Part shown: positions 24,106 through 34,918 of the stretch, piece by piece
How positions within the stretch are numbered: position 1 is the stretch's first letter
Layout: each line of letters starts with the position of its first letter
Program-made: the position numbers and the translations under genes
The notes under the pieces: generated by a model
Told to the model about the DNA's origin: nothing
What the model saw: only the letters and a program-made list of their open reading frames with translations
Database searches by the model: none
Assembly: GCA_033964015.1 (NCBI GenBank)
Contig: CM066920.1
Coordinates: 7,283,912-7,347,911 of the forward strand
Direction: 5' to 3'
Source: Scolanthus callimorphus
Lineage: Eukaryota > Cnidaria > Anthozoa > Actiniaria > Edwardsiidae
DNA length: 64,000 nt

Positions 24106-27100
24106 TGGACTTGAGTTTGCCTCGAGATTAGATCCTGATAAATTAGGTTTAAATGATAACATTATGGTGGTATATTCCTTCATCCAGGAAGACTTGGTAA
24201 GCCCGTGGATCTGAAGAACCGCTGCTTCTTAAATCAACGGATGAACCCACTTGTGAAGCTTATCGTTTAGCGGGAGTGTACGAGCAACCGCATTTTCCAA
24301 CCGCATTTTCCATGCTAAGCATAAATAAGAATTCGGTCAAAATGATTATGACACAAAAATCAACTGACAAATACAGTTGCAAATCGCTTGTCGTGATGTT
24401 TCGATATTTCGAGATCCAGCTCATGTGAAACACATTTTGGCACGTAGCGGTCTCGATATATAACATGCATTGAATTTATTTAACAGCAATGGTTTGCGCG
24501 CGAAAATAAGTACACGCTACTAGACAGAGTTCATTGGATTAAATTCATGCACTCAAGTTTCAGAAGTCACGCGCGCTGCAAAGTTTTGGATTTTTTAAAA
24601 CAAGGCAGAATCTTGTTTTTTAGCTGCCAAAAATATGTTTTTTTACGTCCCAAGAATGATTCTCTGTATCAATGCACACGGCATGACTCCACCAGGGGGT
24701 TAAATACTGGAAATCATGCCAAACGTACCCGGAACTAAACTGTGCAATAGGGCCGCCATGATGGATAAAAAAATGGCGCTTAGTAATGACCTGTATTCTG
24801 TTCTCAAGAGTAAAGGTTTCTTCTGTCTTTTGTCCTTTATCTACTGCATAAGAATAGCGCTTGGACTTGAGTTTGCTTTTTTGTAAGCCAATCGAACCGA
24901 AGAACGACTGCTTTATAAAGAACGGATTAGCCCACATGCGAAACTTAGCGTTTTCAAAAAGTTTAGCGGGAGACTTTACGAGATCAAACAGCAACACACC
25001 ACCAACAGCATAGATTTTCCATGCTAAGTATAAATAAGAATTCGGTCAAAATGATTCTCTATTGTTAGCAAAAAATTATAACTCACTGCTTCACTTTAGC
25101 AGGATAAACATTCGAAATTGCTAGCTTATAGCCTTAAAATATAGCAAAAGTGCAGTTGCAACTCGCTTGTCGTGATGCTTCGATATTTCGGATTTTGAGA
25201 TCCACTGCCCTCGTGCGAAACACTTTTTAGCACGTGCGGTCTCGATGTATAACATGCATTAAATTTCCTCAAGAAAAAATGATCATTTTCTCTTGATTTC
25301 CTTGATGTTTATATTGCATTATGTTCTTGTAAAGAAAGTTAATCCACCAAGAAAATTTTAAACAATATTGTCATGAACATGCGAAGTGGTAAACCACCCC
25401 TATAAGTGAATCTACGTCACAGCAGCGTTGCCATGCGACCCTACTTATTTTATTATTAGGCTATTGCCAATTAGTTCCGGGCCTGTTTCTCATAGTGAAA
25501 TTTGACCCAGCTGGCAACAGCCAACACAACAACTTTTAAGTTGTTTTTATAGCACGAGTTGAGGAAAAGAAGCAACCTCCAGAAATTATTTATTCCTGCC
25601 TATAAATAACTGAAACCTCTATTAACAGCCTATTAGTATAGGTAATCACATGGAGCCGAGTAAAATTAGGGATTAATTTCAATTTTTTCAATTTTTTTTC
25701 CAAATCGCCCGAACCGTCTGTGGCGATACTTCGCAAAAAATCTGATACTACGCAAAAGGCTGATTACGCAAAAAAAAAATAAATACTTTGTTCAGCACAA
25801 AATGAACATTTTCTTGAATATTTTTTACTAGTTTACTAGCTTTGTGTAGACCGTGTAAAAAATTGGGTAACATCCAAAGGTACGGTAACAAATGTTTTTC
25901 ACAAATTGAATTGAGAAGTCACTGCAGCCAAACAAAATTATAAAAATATGTCAATTATATGTCAAATGTCAATTACGATCTCCTCAAACAAATGATGGGC
26001 GGGGGAACAAAAAGTTTTTTTAAATGAAACGTTCTCTTTCGTCCTCTTATTCGTTCTCATTTTTTGTTCGCTGTTGATTTGATTAATGTTTTTGTTTACT
26101 GCGAACTTAAAACAACAGAGCGAGATGAAAACTTAAAGGGTTTTTGGATTGAAAAAGAGAGCACTTACTAATCTCCTTTCTTCATTACCGTTTTTTCTGT
26201 TAGAAAACAGGATTAAGTTCTCTGGAGTTTATTAGAAAGAGCAGTCGAATTTGAGGACGAGATGTCATAATTCAAGGAAATTCAAAGCTTCGATCAGTCG
26301 GTAGATTCCGCCGAAAATAGCACTTCAAAAACCGATATCGCTTTATTTCGTACTATTTTCTAAGCGGAATCCAGAGCCTCCTGAAGCTTTGAATAATCAT
26401 ATAGAATCATTTTCAACATTTACCCACAATTTATAAGCGTCTCTTTGTTACTTAATTGTCCCGGGAGATGAATCGTTTAGTGTTCCAATAATCCTGCTGT
26501 TGGGATGCAAATGAATGCACCTTCCTCCCGGCCCAGAATCCATTGTGTCCTCAGCTTGTTTTCCTCTAATTTCAAAAGACGTATCATTCGTTAACAGAGC
26601 ATGACGACGCGCTGCATATAAGAGAGAAATTATTGTGCAAGAGTTCAGTGCAACTCCGCGAAAACCCCACACACCTTATCTAAATCTCTCGCGAGTTTCT
26701 CAAAAACTATCCAACTTGGTCGAGTTTCTGAAAAAAAACAGCTGTTAGATTGGAGTCTATTCTGTTGTACTTGCCGTTTGCAAACTCAAGTGCATTTTAA
26801 ATTTGTTTAAACGCACAGAACGCCTTGAACAAGTGTAATTTCGACCATGGATGGGAACTGGAACAGAAACTACAACGCCGACTTAGACAACGATGTTTTT
26901 CACAAGCCCGATGAAGGTATGAAGTTACATTTATATATGATTTAGTGCAGGCTATGCGACAGATTTGACTCTTGCTAAATTAGTAGCGACGGTGTGACAT
27001 ATGATTGTATTGCTCAGTCAATAATATTGTTATAAAGCGAAGTGGGTGATAAAACCATCGTTAAGTTTTTGCTTTCAGTCATCTTCAATTCTCTAACAAA

Positions 27101-28643
27101 AATGCTGGGATATTTTTAACCCTGACTTGCAATGCATACTTCTTCTCTGACTCACACGAGAAAACAAGGATTCGGAAGGGCGCCGAGATTCTTGAGTTTT
27201 TAACGGCAAACTTCTAAATTGTACTTCCGCGTGAAACGAGGGGCAAAAACAAATAAAACCTTGTCAAGTGCAAATAAAATATTTATGAGAAGGGAAAATT
27301 TGTTGTGCAAACAATCGTAGAGGAAGTAATCCGTTGCGCAAAAGTTTCACGAGGCTTTCAGAGGAACATGCCTGCTCTTCAAATTGCTTCTTTAGAAACC
27401 GTCACACAAAGCCTATACTGTAGTACAAAGAACACGTTGGGATAATTACTTCGTAAATATAACTCATGCAGTCACTTTAGCTGCACATTTCATTGTCTGA
27501 ATAGCATCGAACATATGTAAATGTTTTACTTCTGTATAGAACTTGATGACAAACAGAGGAGCGAATGACATTCCATATCTGCTGAAGTCCGTTAATATTG
27601 TTGATCAGCATATTTTCCTTTTTGGAAAATACAAAATCACTTATTTCTGATTCCTTTTGTATTTAACCGCTAGAGAAACATCCCAGGGATGTCGATCTAT
27701 GTATAGTATATTAAGTCTCCTTAGCGGGACTTTTAATCGTAATCTATCAGTCCGTTTTCATGAGTGAACTCGAAATTTGTTGAACAAGTATTTGGACGAC
27801 GTAACGGGCTATAATTCTACGGTTTCGACATTTCACAGGTCAATAACCCTTTTGTCACTTTGAAGCATTTTAAATTCATGTTAAAAATAGTATGCAAATA
27901 TTTTAAACGTTGCGCAAAAATGAAACTAGTTTTATTTGTGATTCTTGTCTTCCACGAGCGTATCAAAATTTTGACAACTCAATGTACCATTCGTACGTAA
28001 ATTGCTGACTGGGGAGTATTCCAGGAGTTCGTCCTTTATTTTTCTGATGGATGGTTTCGGTAGCTTGGGATAGTTATCATTCCTTGCTGTGTTGTTTTCT
28101 TGTTTAATGATTGTTCTCGACTGCTCATGCGACTCTCTTCGTTCTGGTTTCTGGCTTCATGTGTCGCTTTAGGGCATGTTTTAGAGTCGTGGGAAACCAT
28201 TTAGCAGCAAATTACATTTTTAAAATGATGGAAAATTCCAGCGCGCTTTCCTGTGGAAAATGACCTGGGTATCGGCCGTTTTCTCGCGAGCGCTTTTCGG
28301 GGTGTAGTTTTGAAATTTTCGCTTCATGACGCACGCGCTTGTTGAGGCATATCTCGTAGTTAAATTTATATTTCGCGCGGGGAGTCAGAAAATCGTTAGC
28401 CAGACGCTCAGTTTGAATAAAGCGCTGCAAACGCTGACTGGGACAATTCCATGCTGGGACGCAGTGTAAAATGTGACTTTCTGGTCACTAGTCACACGTG
28501 GTTTTAGTTGGCGAAGAGTTCGCAGAATATGAAGATTGCAGTAACCTTCATTTTGTATTTGCTGAAAGTGTAAGCAGTTAATGGTTTCGTACAACTCGAA
28601 GTTACTCGTCGAATTGATAAACAACGACTTTTTCTCTCCCCAG

Positions 28644-29471
28644 GCCCAGCACCTTCTTCGCCGTCTACTCCGGCCGTCAATTTGATGCCTGGTTTGGAGC
28701 ATATTCTTCACTCCAGATCCGTCAGGCCTCCGAGCCAGCGACGACGGTCACCGAGCGGAAGCCGATCATCAAGACCATCGAGCGGAGGCAGATCGAGACC
28801 TCACCGAGACGATCGCGACCGTCCTCCGAGGGACCAAGATCTCAGTGATGGGCCACCACGATACTACGATAGGTATCCGAAAGATGATCGACCGAGGTAC
28901 CCTGAGAACGATAGGTATCCGAGAGATGATCGACCGAGGTACCCTGAGAACGATAGGTATCCGAGAGATGATCGACCGAGGTACCCTGAGAATGATAGGT
29001 ATCCGAGAGATGATCGACCCACGCACCCAGACGATGATAGGTATCCGAGAGATAAACGACCGAGGTACTCAGACGACGATAGGTATCCGAGGGATAATCG
29101 ACCGAGATATCCCGACGACGACAGGAATCCGAGTCGACCAAGGTACCCCGAAGACGACCGTTACCCTAGAAACGATCGACCGAAATATCCCGATCGCGAT
29201 AGGTACCCGAATGATCGTCCGAAGTACCCCGAGGAAGATCGGTACGGCAAACCAAGAGATCGAGAGCGTACTCCTCCTCCTCGGTATAATGACCGGTACC
29301 CGAACCAGAGGGAGTGGTCTCCGAGAGATCTGGATCGCGAGCCTCCGATCCGAGCTCCGAGAGATGACCGAGCACCCAGCACGAGAAGCTATGAACCTCG
29401 CGACGAGAAGCCATGGCCACCGGCACCACAGGAAGACCACATATGGCCTTCAGAGGATGGCAAACTACAAG
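28644..29471 (+). CDS. Repeat-rich Arg/Asp/Pro/Tyr exon (276 codons, phase 1 to phase 1), possible SLC6 copy 2 cassette exon
   Basis: A strong acceptor (TTTCTCTCCCCAG) and donor (CAAG|GTGAGT) enclose 828 bases with one open frame. Entering phase is 1: the G left by the exon at 26848 plus GC CCA reads KPDE-GPAPSSPSTP. Leaving phase is also 1 and joins the exon at 33118 in frame. It could therefore be included in or skipped from SLC6 copy 2, or be an exon of a separate gene starting at 26848. The peptide is a disordered-looking polyampholyte: an Arg/Ser/Pro-rich start, then 14-residue repeats of the type DRYPRDDRPRYPEN, then degenerate repeats and a tail ending WPSEDGKLQ. No membrane segment or known domain is seen, and copy 1 has no counterpart. 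Confidence 0.6.
28867..29118. repeat. 42-bp coding tandem repeat, 6 units
   Basis: Six 42-bp units start at 28867, 28909, 28951, 28993, 29035 and 29077, each beginning CGATAGGTATCCGA or a close variant. Units 2 and 3 look identical and later ones decay. Since 42 is a multiple of three the array keeps frame and codes the 14-residue repeat. The antisense frames are also open only because of the periodicity. Confidence 0.85.
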
Positions 29472-29611
29472 GTGAGTCTCGCTTAATTTCTACAGGAAGT
29501 GTTCTCATTTCGCTTTTAAAAAGCGTTTAATTTTAGACCTTAAAGTTTTTAAAATGCTCTCTATCCCAGGCTTCACAATAGGAAATATACCTTTTCCAGG
29601 AAACGTCACCC

Positions 29612-29822
29612 CAATCTCGTTCCCAGAGCTTCTCGGTCATGCTGACTCGGAGGCTCTGGACGCAGACGAAACCGGAAGTCCTAGAATCTAGGACATCCGG
29701 TATTGTCGGTTAGGCAAATTTCAAAATGGCGAGCAGGAATCTCGGCCAATCAGAATCGACCTACGATTGTCTGCCGCCAGAGCCTACGACAAACAGCGGA
29801 GTAGGCTCTGGGAACGAGATTG
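29612..29822. mobile_element. 211-bp TIR element with 9-bp target duplication
   Basis: Arms CAATCTCGTTCCCAGAGC and GCTCTGGGAACGAGATTG are flanked by the direct repeat ACGTCACCC (29603-29611 and 29823-29831). It belongs to the same group as 11123-11328 and 63512-63732 by its CAxYCTCG tips and 9-bp duplication. The CACAGGGAA-family repeat follows at about 29870-29970. Confidence 0.85.
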
Positions 29823-30944
29823 ACGTCACCCAAAAAGCCTATAGCGGTATTCACTGTTCGGAATTCACAAGGACGATAGCCATGGGAAATCCGAACACTC
29901 CCTCCCCATTCTTCTACCATGGGAAATTCAGCTTTTCCCATGGATGGGTTTTCTGAAGAAATTCCCTGTGTACACCTGTTTCAATTAACGTTGATCGTGA
30001 AACCATGCTTCATATAAGTCGCAATGATAATTCTTGCCTAAAACCAAGCAGTTCGTATCAAAAGTATATCTCAAAGTAGTAAACAAAGTGCCATTGGGTG
30101 GTTTTAGTTTAGTTTGGTTTGCCAAATTCGAGGAAAATACGAGAAAAAGCGTCTTCATTATGATGCATGGTTCATGGCTTTACGTTTTTTACGTTTTACG
30201 GAGCAATTTATTGATGAAGTGGCAGGAGCCACGAAACGTCTTTTAATATTTAAGCGCTTTACAATCCAAATTTTATATAATTTATTGAAATAGGTGTATA
30301 TCCTATACCAGAGAGCTCACAAACCTGTTCAAATTCCAGCTATAAGAAGCGCGCGCTTTCTTCCCTTTGAAATGCCTTCCGAATGTAACACAACTACCAG
30401 GATGTAACAGTGTACAAAGCACTTGGCTTGTGAAAAATGTAGCACAAGTACCGATATGCCGAGTGCACGCATTCAATATAGCTACAAGCCGGACTCGCGT
30501 CCGAGCTTCATCAAATACTACGCACGCGTGTAGACGACGGGAAATGACGAGCTGCTTAAAAAAAACTGCTAGTGTTCCGCCAGGACAAAATCAAATACCC
30601 TATTACAAACTTTTGACCGAAAAATGAATTCCTGTTTTCCACAAAGCCGTAAAGCTAAAAAGAAGGGCCGGCGCGGAACCCACCCCTCCCCGGGCGGGGT
30701 TGACTGCGATGCTTCTGACTGCACGCGTGCACTCGATGAAAAAGGCTGGTGACGAGGAAGTCGTTCTTGATATCGGGCGGAGAGTATCTGTTACCGGAAC
30801 AGTGTCTATTTCGGAACATGTTGCTTCCCTAAAACCACTTGACCTCAGTATCCTATCATCTAGAGGAAAACAGATATTCCATCTACAAGCCAACACGTAC
30901 ATTTGACTCTTCTTCATTGCCCAATATAAAAGTGTATTTCCTGA

Positions 30945-31178
30945 TAGAGTGCAAACCATATAAGAATGAAAAATTAGTAAAACTAAATTGTACTATTTTG
31001 TACTATTTTCTAAATTGTGAATCGTCAGTTTCACTGTGGTTATCGCGCGCTACAGCCAGAAAGGAGACAAGTCAAAGTTACGCTTCATAACTATTTCGTG
31101 GTCTATTTTTCACTATAAATTGTACAAAATAGTACTATTTAGTAAATAATTTTCAATACTTCTACTGTTTGCACTCTA
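30945..31178. mobile_element. 234-bp MITE
   Basis: Arms TAGAGTGCAAAC (30945) and GTTTGCACTCTA (31178) are perfect complements, and pairing continues inward through AAATTGTACTATTTTGTACT-type sequence. The interior is AT-rich with no ORF. Confidence 0.7.
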
Positions 31179-31322
31179 GTAACTCAACAGATATGTTAGA
31201 TAAACTGGATAAACATACAATATCCGTCCGATTTTCTTGATACTAGTGTTTTGGCAAGAGAAGAATGAATGCCCTCGAGAACTCGTTTCTTTTGTTTCTG
31301 CTTCTGTCAGTATCCAGTAAAG

Positions 31323-31460
31323 TCGGCCCATGTTAAGGAATCCACAGAAGTTTTGGATCCCGGATCCCGACCCATGGATCCTGGATCCCATGCTCTGGAT
31401 CCGGATCCCAAACCTCAATTTAGCTGGATGCCGGATCCCGTATCCCTTTACATGGGCCGA
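31323..31460. mobile_element. 138-bp TIR element with GGATCC-rich interior
   Basis: Arms TCGGCCCATGTTAAGG and CCTTTACATGGGCCGA lie between 6-bp direct repeats GTAAAG (31317-31322 and 31461-31466). The interior is largely built from GGATCC/GGATCCC words. No coding content. Confidence 0.7.
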
Positions 31461-32923
31461 GTAAAGCAATGAACGTGAAGAAGGCTGGTACTTGTGTCGA
31501 CGTTTTCTGAACATTTTTAGAATTATCTGACCCTTGTAACTATTGACTCGATACGTCAATACGTGCACAAATCTTGCAATAACCATTTTTACAATCAAAA
31601 TGTAAAACTTAAATTACTGAATTTAATCGAAATGGTGTACAATGCCTCTTAAATCATCCAATAGAAATGGATGCTTTCTCTGACTCGATACGTTACTAGG
31701 CTGACAAAATGGCGGCTAACTGGGGCACAGTACAACGTGACAAATCTTAAGTAACGCTACAGTTCAATAGATACTTAATTTGCATTTCTTTAAATTTTAC
31801 ATTGTATTTTTGTCTATACTTTGCTTTTTTATTTTCATTGTTCAAAACTAAGTCATCAAATTGATCTCAGATCAAAGTACGATTGCTTTTTCAGTTTTCT
31901 TCTCGGCAGGAGGTATGCTTATCAGCGTGAGTCAATTGTAGTCAATTCTAAAACCGTTATAATAATTCCAATGCGGTGCGCGGTCATGGTATGCCCTCTT
32001 GCTGAGTCTGTTTGCGTGCTCATAAATTATTACCATATATTTTCTTCTACTGCTCAAATTAAAATTTTTGTTAATGTATGAGAATGTTCTTTTTATTTCT
32101 GACACTTTGTTCATTGTGGTCACTTTCATTGTGGGGCTTTCACGATTTTCCATTTTCTCGGCATCAAACGTAATTTAAAACGGTGTACAAAAAGGAGTGC
32201 ATTTGAAATAACTAAACTATTTGTTTTTCAAAGCGTTAATAAGAAGTTACCTTTTCTCGATGAACAAGAAAAAAACGCTCTGAGCAACTACGGAAATCAA
32301 ACGTAGCGTCTTGAGTCAAAAATGATACACACAATCATAAACAGTCTCCCTCTACTCAACTACACACAGACGCAATAAACATCAGTTGCTTTTTAGTGGA
32401 TAAATGAAAGCAAACTTCAAACCTCAATAAGTAGTACAAACCCACGCAGTGTATACAGCGCTAAATAGCGCTTAAATGTGCTTGAGGTCATTAGGAGCTT
32501 CTGATTGGCGAGTGACGTGATAAACCTACTGCGGAATCTAAGTGTGAAACATTGCTTTGTCACAAGAGCTCACCCTATTGGCTGATGGTCTAAATCCTAC
32601 GTGAATATTTTTTCTAGTTCATAAAATCTTGAATATAAACTGTTGAACTGTTTAAGAACTAGTCAAATTGCGAATTGCGTAGACAAGCTTGACGATTTTA
32701 CTTTTCGTGGAAAACGAAGTCGAGGGTACTCAGAAAAGGCTGTTCATCTTCCTTTTAAGCTGTAGGGACGCAGGAAAGGGCTAGGTCTTCCGGCAACAAA
32801 CTTAACAAAGGCTAGCTTTAAAAGCTGAGTAAATAACAAATTCGTTTAGAGAGAGAAAAGCTGTAACAAAGCAGTAACTCAATATTGCAAGAGTTTTGCG
32901 AGAAATCATAGTGCTAGCAGAAG

Positions 32924-32945
32924 ATGGGTGATCAAAATCTGAAAG
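32924..32945 (+). CDS. Alternative first coding exon of SLC6 copy 2
   Basis: ATG GGT GAT CAA AAT CTG AAA G followed by the donor GTATAC. The exon is 22 bases long and ends in phase 1, matching the acceptor at 33118, and would give MGDQNLK-AVELN. This short N terminus would replace the one coded at 26848. Only position, phase and donor support it, and copy 1 has no equivalent just before its exon 2. Confidence 0.4.
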
Positions 32946-34735
32946 GTATACCTGTATAAATGCGCATCTTGAATCAAATATGAACTGTCTATTTAGAAAC
33001 CACTAGGGATCTAAGGTTGTTTAAACAGCAAATGTTAACCTAAGGCAAAGGTTATACTCGTAAAATTTATTGAAAACGGCAGACTAGTTTTTAAAACTTT
33101 TTATGTTTACTTTTCAGCTGTGGAATTGAACGTTAGAGATGATAAGTCTACAGATGTCCTGACTCAGAAAGATGTCCTAAATAAGGAGAGCAAAGTGCCG
33201 AGAGATGAGGATATCGATGGCGGCGAGAAACGCGAGACTTGGGGGCACAAGGCCGAGTTTATTTTAGCCACAGTCGGGCTTGCTGTGGGACTTGGTAACG
33301 TGTGGCGGTTTCCTTATCTTTGTCAGAAGAACGGAGGAGGTGAGTGAAGAACGAGTTTAAAAATTTACTAGAATTGAATATTGTTTTGCAAGTTGTTGGT
33401 TAGGCTGGGGTTAGAATCTATTGTGCTTACTGAGGCATTAAAAAGCCGCTAGTCAAACAACAGGGCCCAGACTAATAAAAGATCTAAAGCGATTTACTTT
33501 GACATAGCTACAAGACTCGCTACAAGAAATAGATCAGCATCTATTGCCCCCGCACAATATACCCGCAAATTTTATAAGAAAAAATGGTTTTAGCGTTTTC
33601 AATAATAATAGTAATTTAACAAAGGAATGCACCTCTGATCATATCACAAAACTGAAATGAAATTTACTTAGGCAAAACAATAACATTTTTATTGTTTGAG
33701 ATTTCGAAATAACAGCGTCTCTTGCGCAAACACGTTTTGACCATAAAGTACCATAAAGTACGTACGATCTTAATTGCTAGAAAAAAGAGGATTTTGGTAG
33801 ATTCAGAGGAAAAAAGAACGGTCTTTCGCTAATTCTTGACAATGTCATTGAAATATGACGCTAAAGAGCTGAATGCGAGACTTACGTACACAAAAGAACG
33901 TGATTAAAGCGTTTAGTTAATTTTCTCTGACACCTTAAACCTTTATTCTTCGAATATGATGATTCAATTGTTGTTCTAGAAAGGTGTTGTGTAATAAATA
34001 AATGATTGATCGAGGATAACTTTGACTCAGACTAGCTGGTACCCAGACCTCTCGTGGACAAGCCCCCTCATAGTAAAATCCTGGATCCGCAGGGGTCTTG
34101 AATTGAATGGTCTCTCGAAAAAGCGATGATGTTCGCAAAATTCTGGCGATGTTGGAATTCTCGCCCTTTCAGAAACCAATGTTCCAATTTTTAAAAAGAG
34201 CTCAATTCGCCGCCGCTCTTAATTGACGAGTTTTTTAAATAATTTATAAAACGGTTTGGGCCCAGATTCGTTTGTACGAACGTTTGTGTTCTAAAGAAAG
34301 TGTTCGCGTGTTCAGATTTGACCATTCTCTCTACCCCAAGTTGACAGCACTTAATAAAATTTAAATACTCAATAATTAAACCGGCTTTATTTGAGGCGTT
34401 TACTTTCTCCTACGTCTGTACGATTATTATATATTGATGCCAAGCCCGTCAGAATGAGATATTAGACCTAGTGCTGGCTGACTAGTTCGTTTTTCACAAC
34501 AATATCAGTACTGAAGCTGCCGATTCCGACTGATTACTTTTGCTTAAAAACATCACTTTGGTTAATGAACACATAATTTTCGAAGTGTGCAAAGACTTAT
34601 ACAAAGTATTTTTGTTTCTGTTTTTCATACAGTACAGTGATGTATACTATTTTTTTTATCGTTCTTCATCACACAAGCATTCCATTGAAAATAGGTGCTA
34701 CTTCGTAGTCAATTGGGCACGAAAAAATATTTATT

Positions 34736-34918
34736 AAGCAATAAAAGTACTTTCCGCGTGCTCTTTGCTTTCTTACAAACACGAGGGGGATGTTGGGAGA
34801 ACTGATCAAAACTTGAACGAGCCGAAGGCGAGTGTCTTTCAAGTTTTATCAGTTCGACCAACATTCCCCGAGTGTTTGTAAGAAACCAGAGAGCACGCAG
34901 AAAGTATTTTTATTGCTT
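34736..34918. mobile_element. 183-bp palindromic MITE in SLC6 copy 2 intron
   Basis: Arms AAGCAATAAAAGTACTTTCC and a near complement ending TATTTTTATTGCTT enclose further paired blocks (CTTACAAACACGAGG / CGAGTGTTTGTAAG; GATGTTGG / CCAACATTC). It lies between the exons at 33118 and 35671. Confidence 0.65.

Noticed and set aside
28769..29440. Several open frames antisense and out of frame over the repeat exon
   Set aside because: A 42-bp period keeps all six frames open together; only the frame bounded by matching splice sites is supported.
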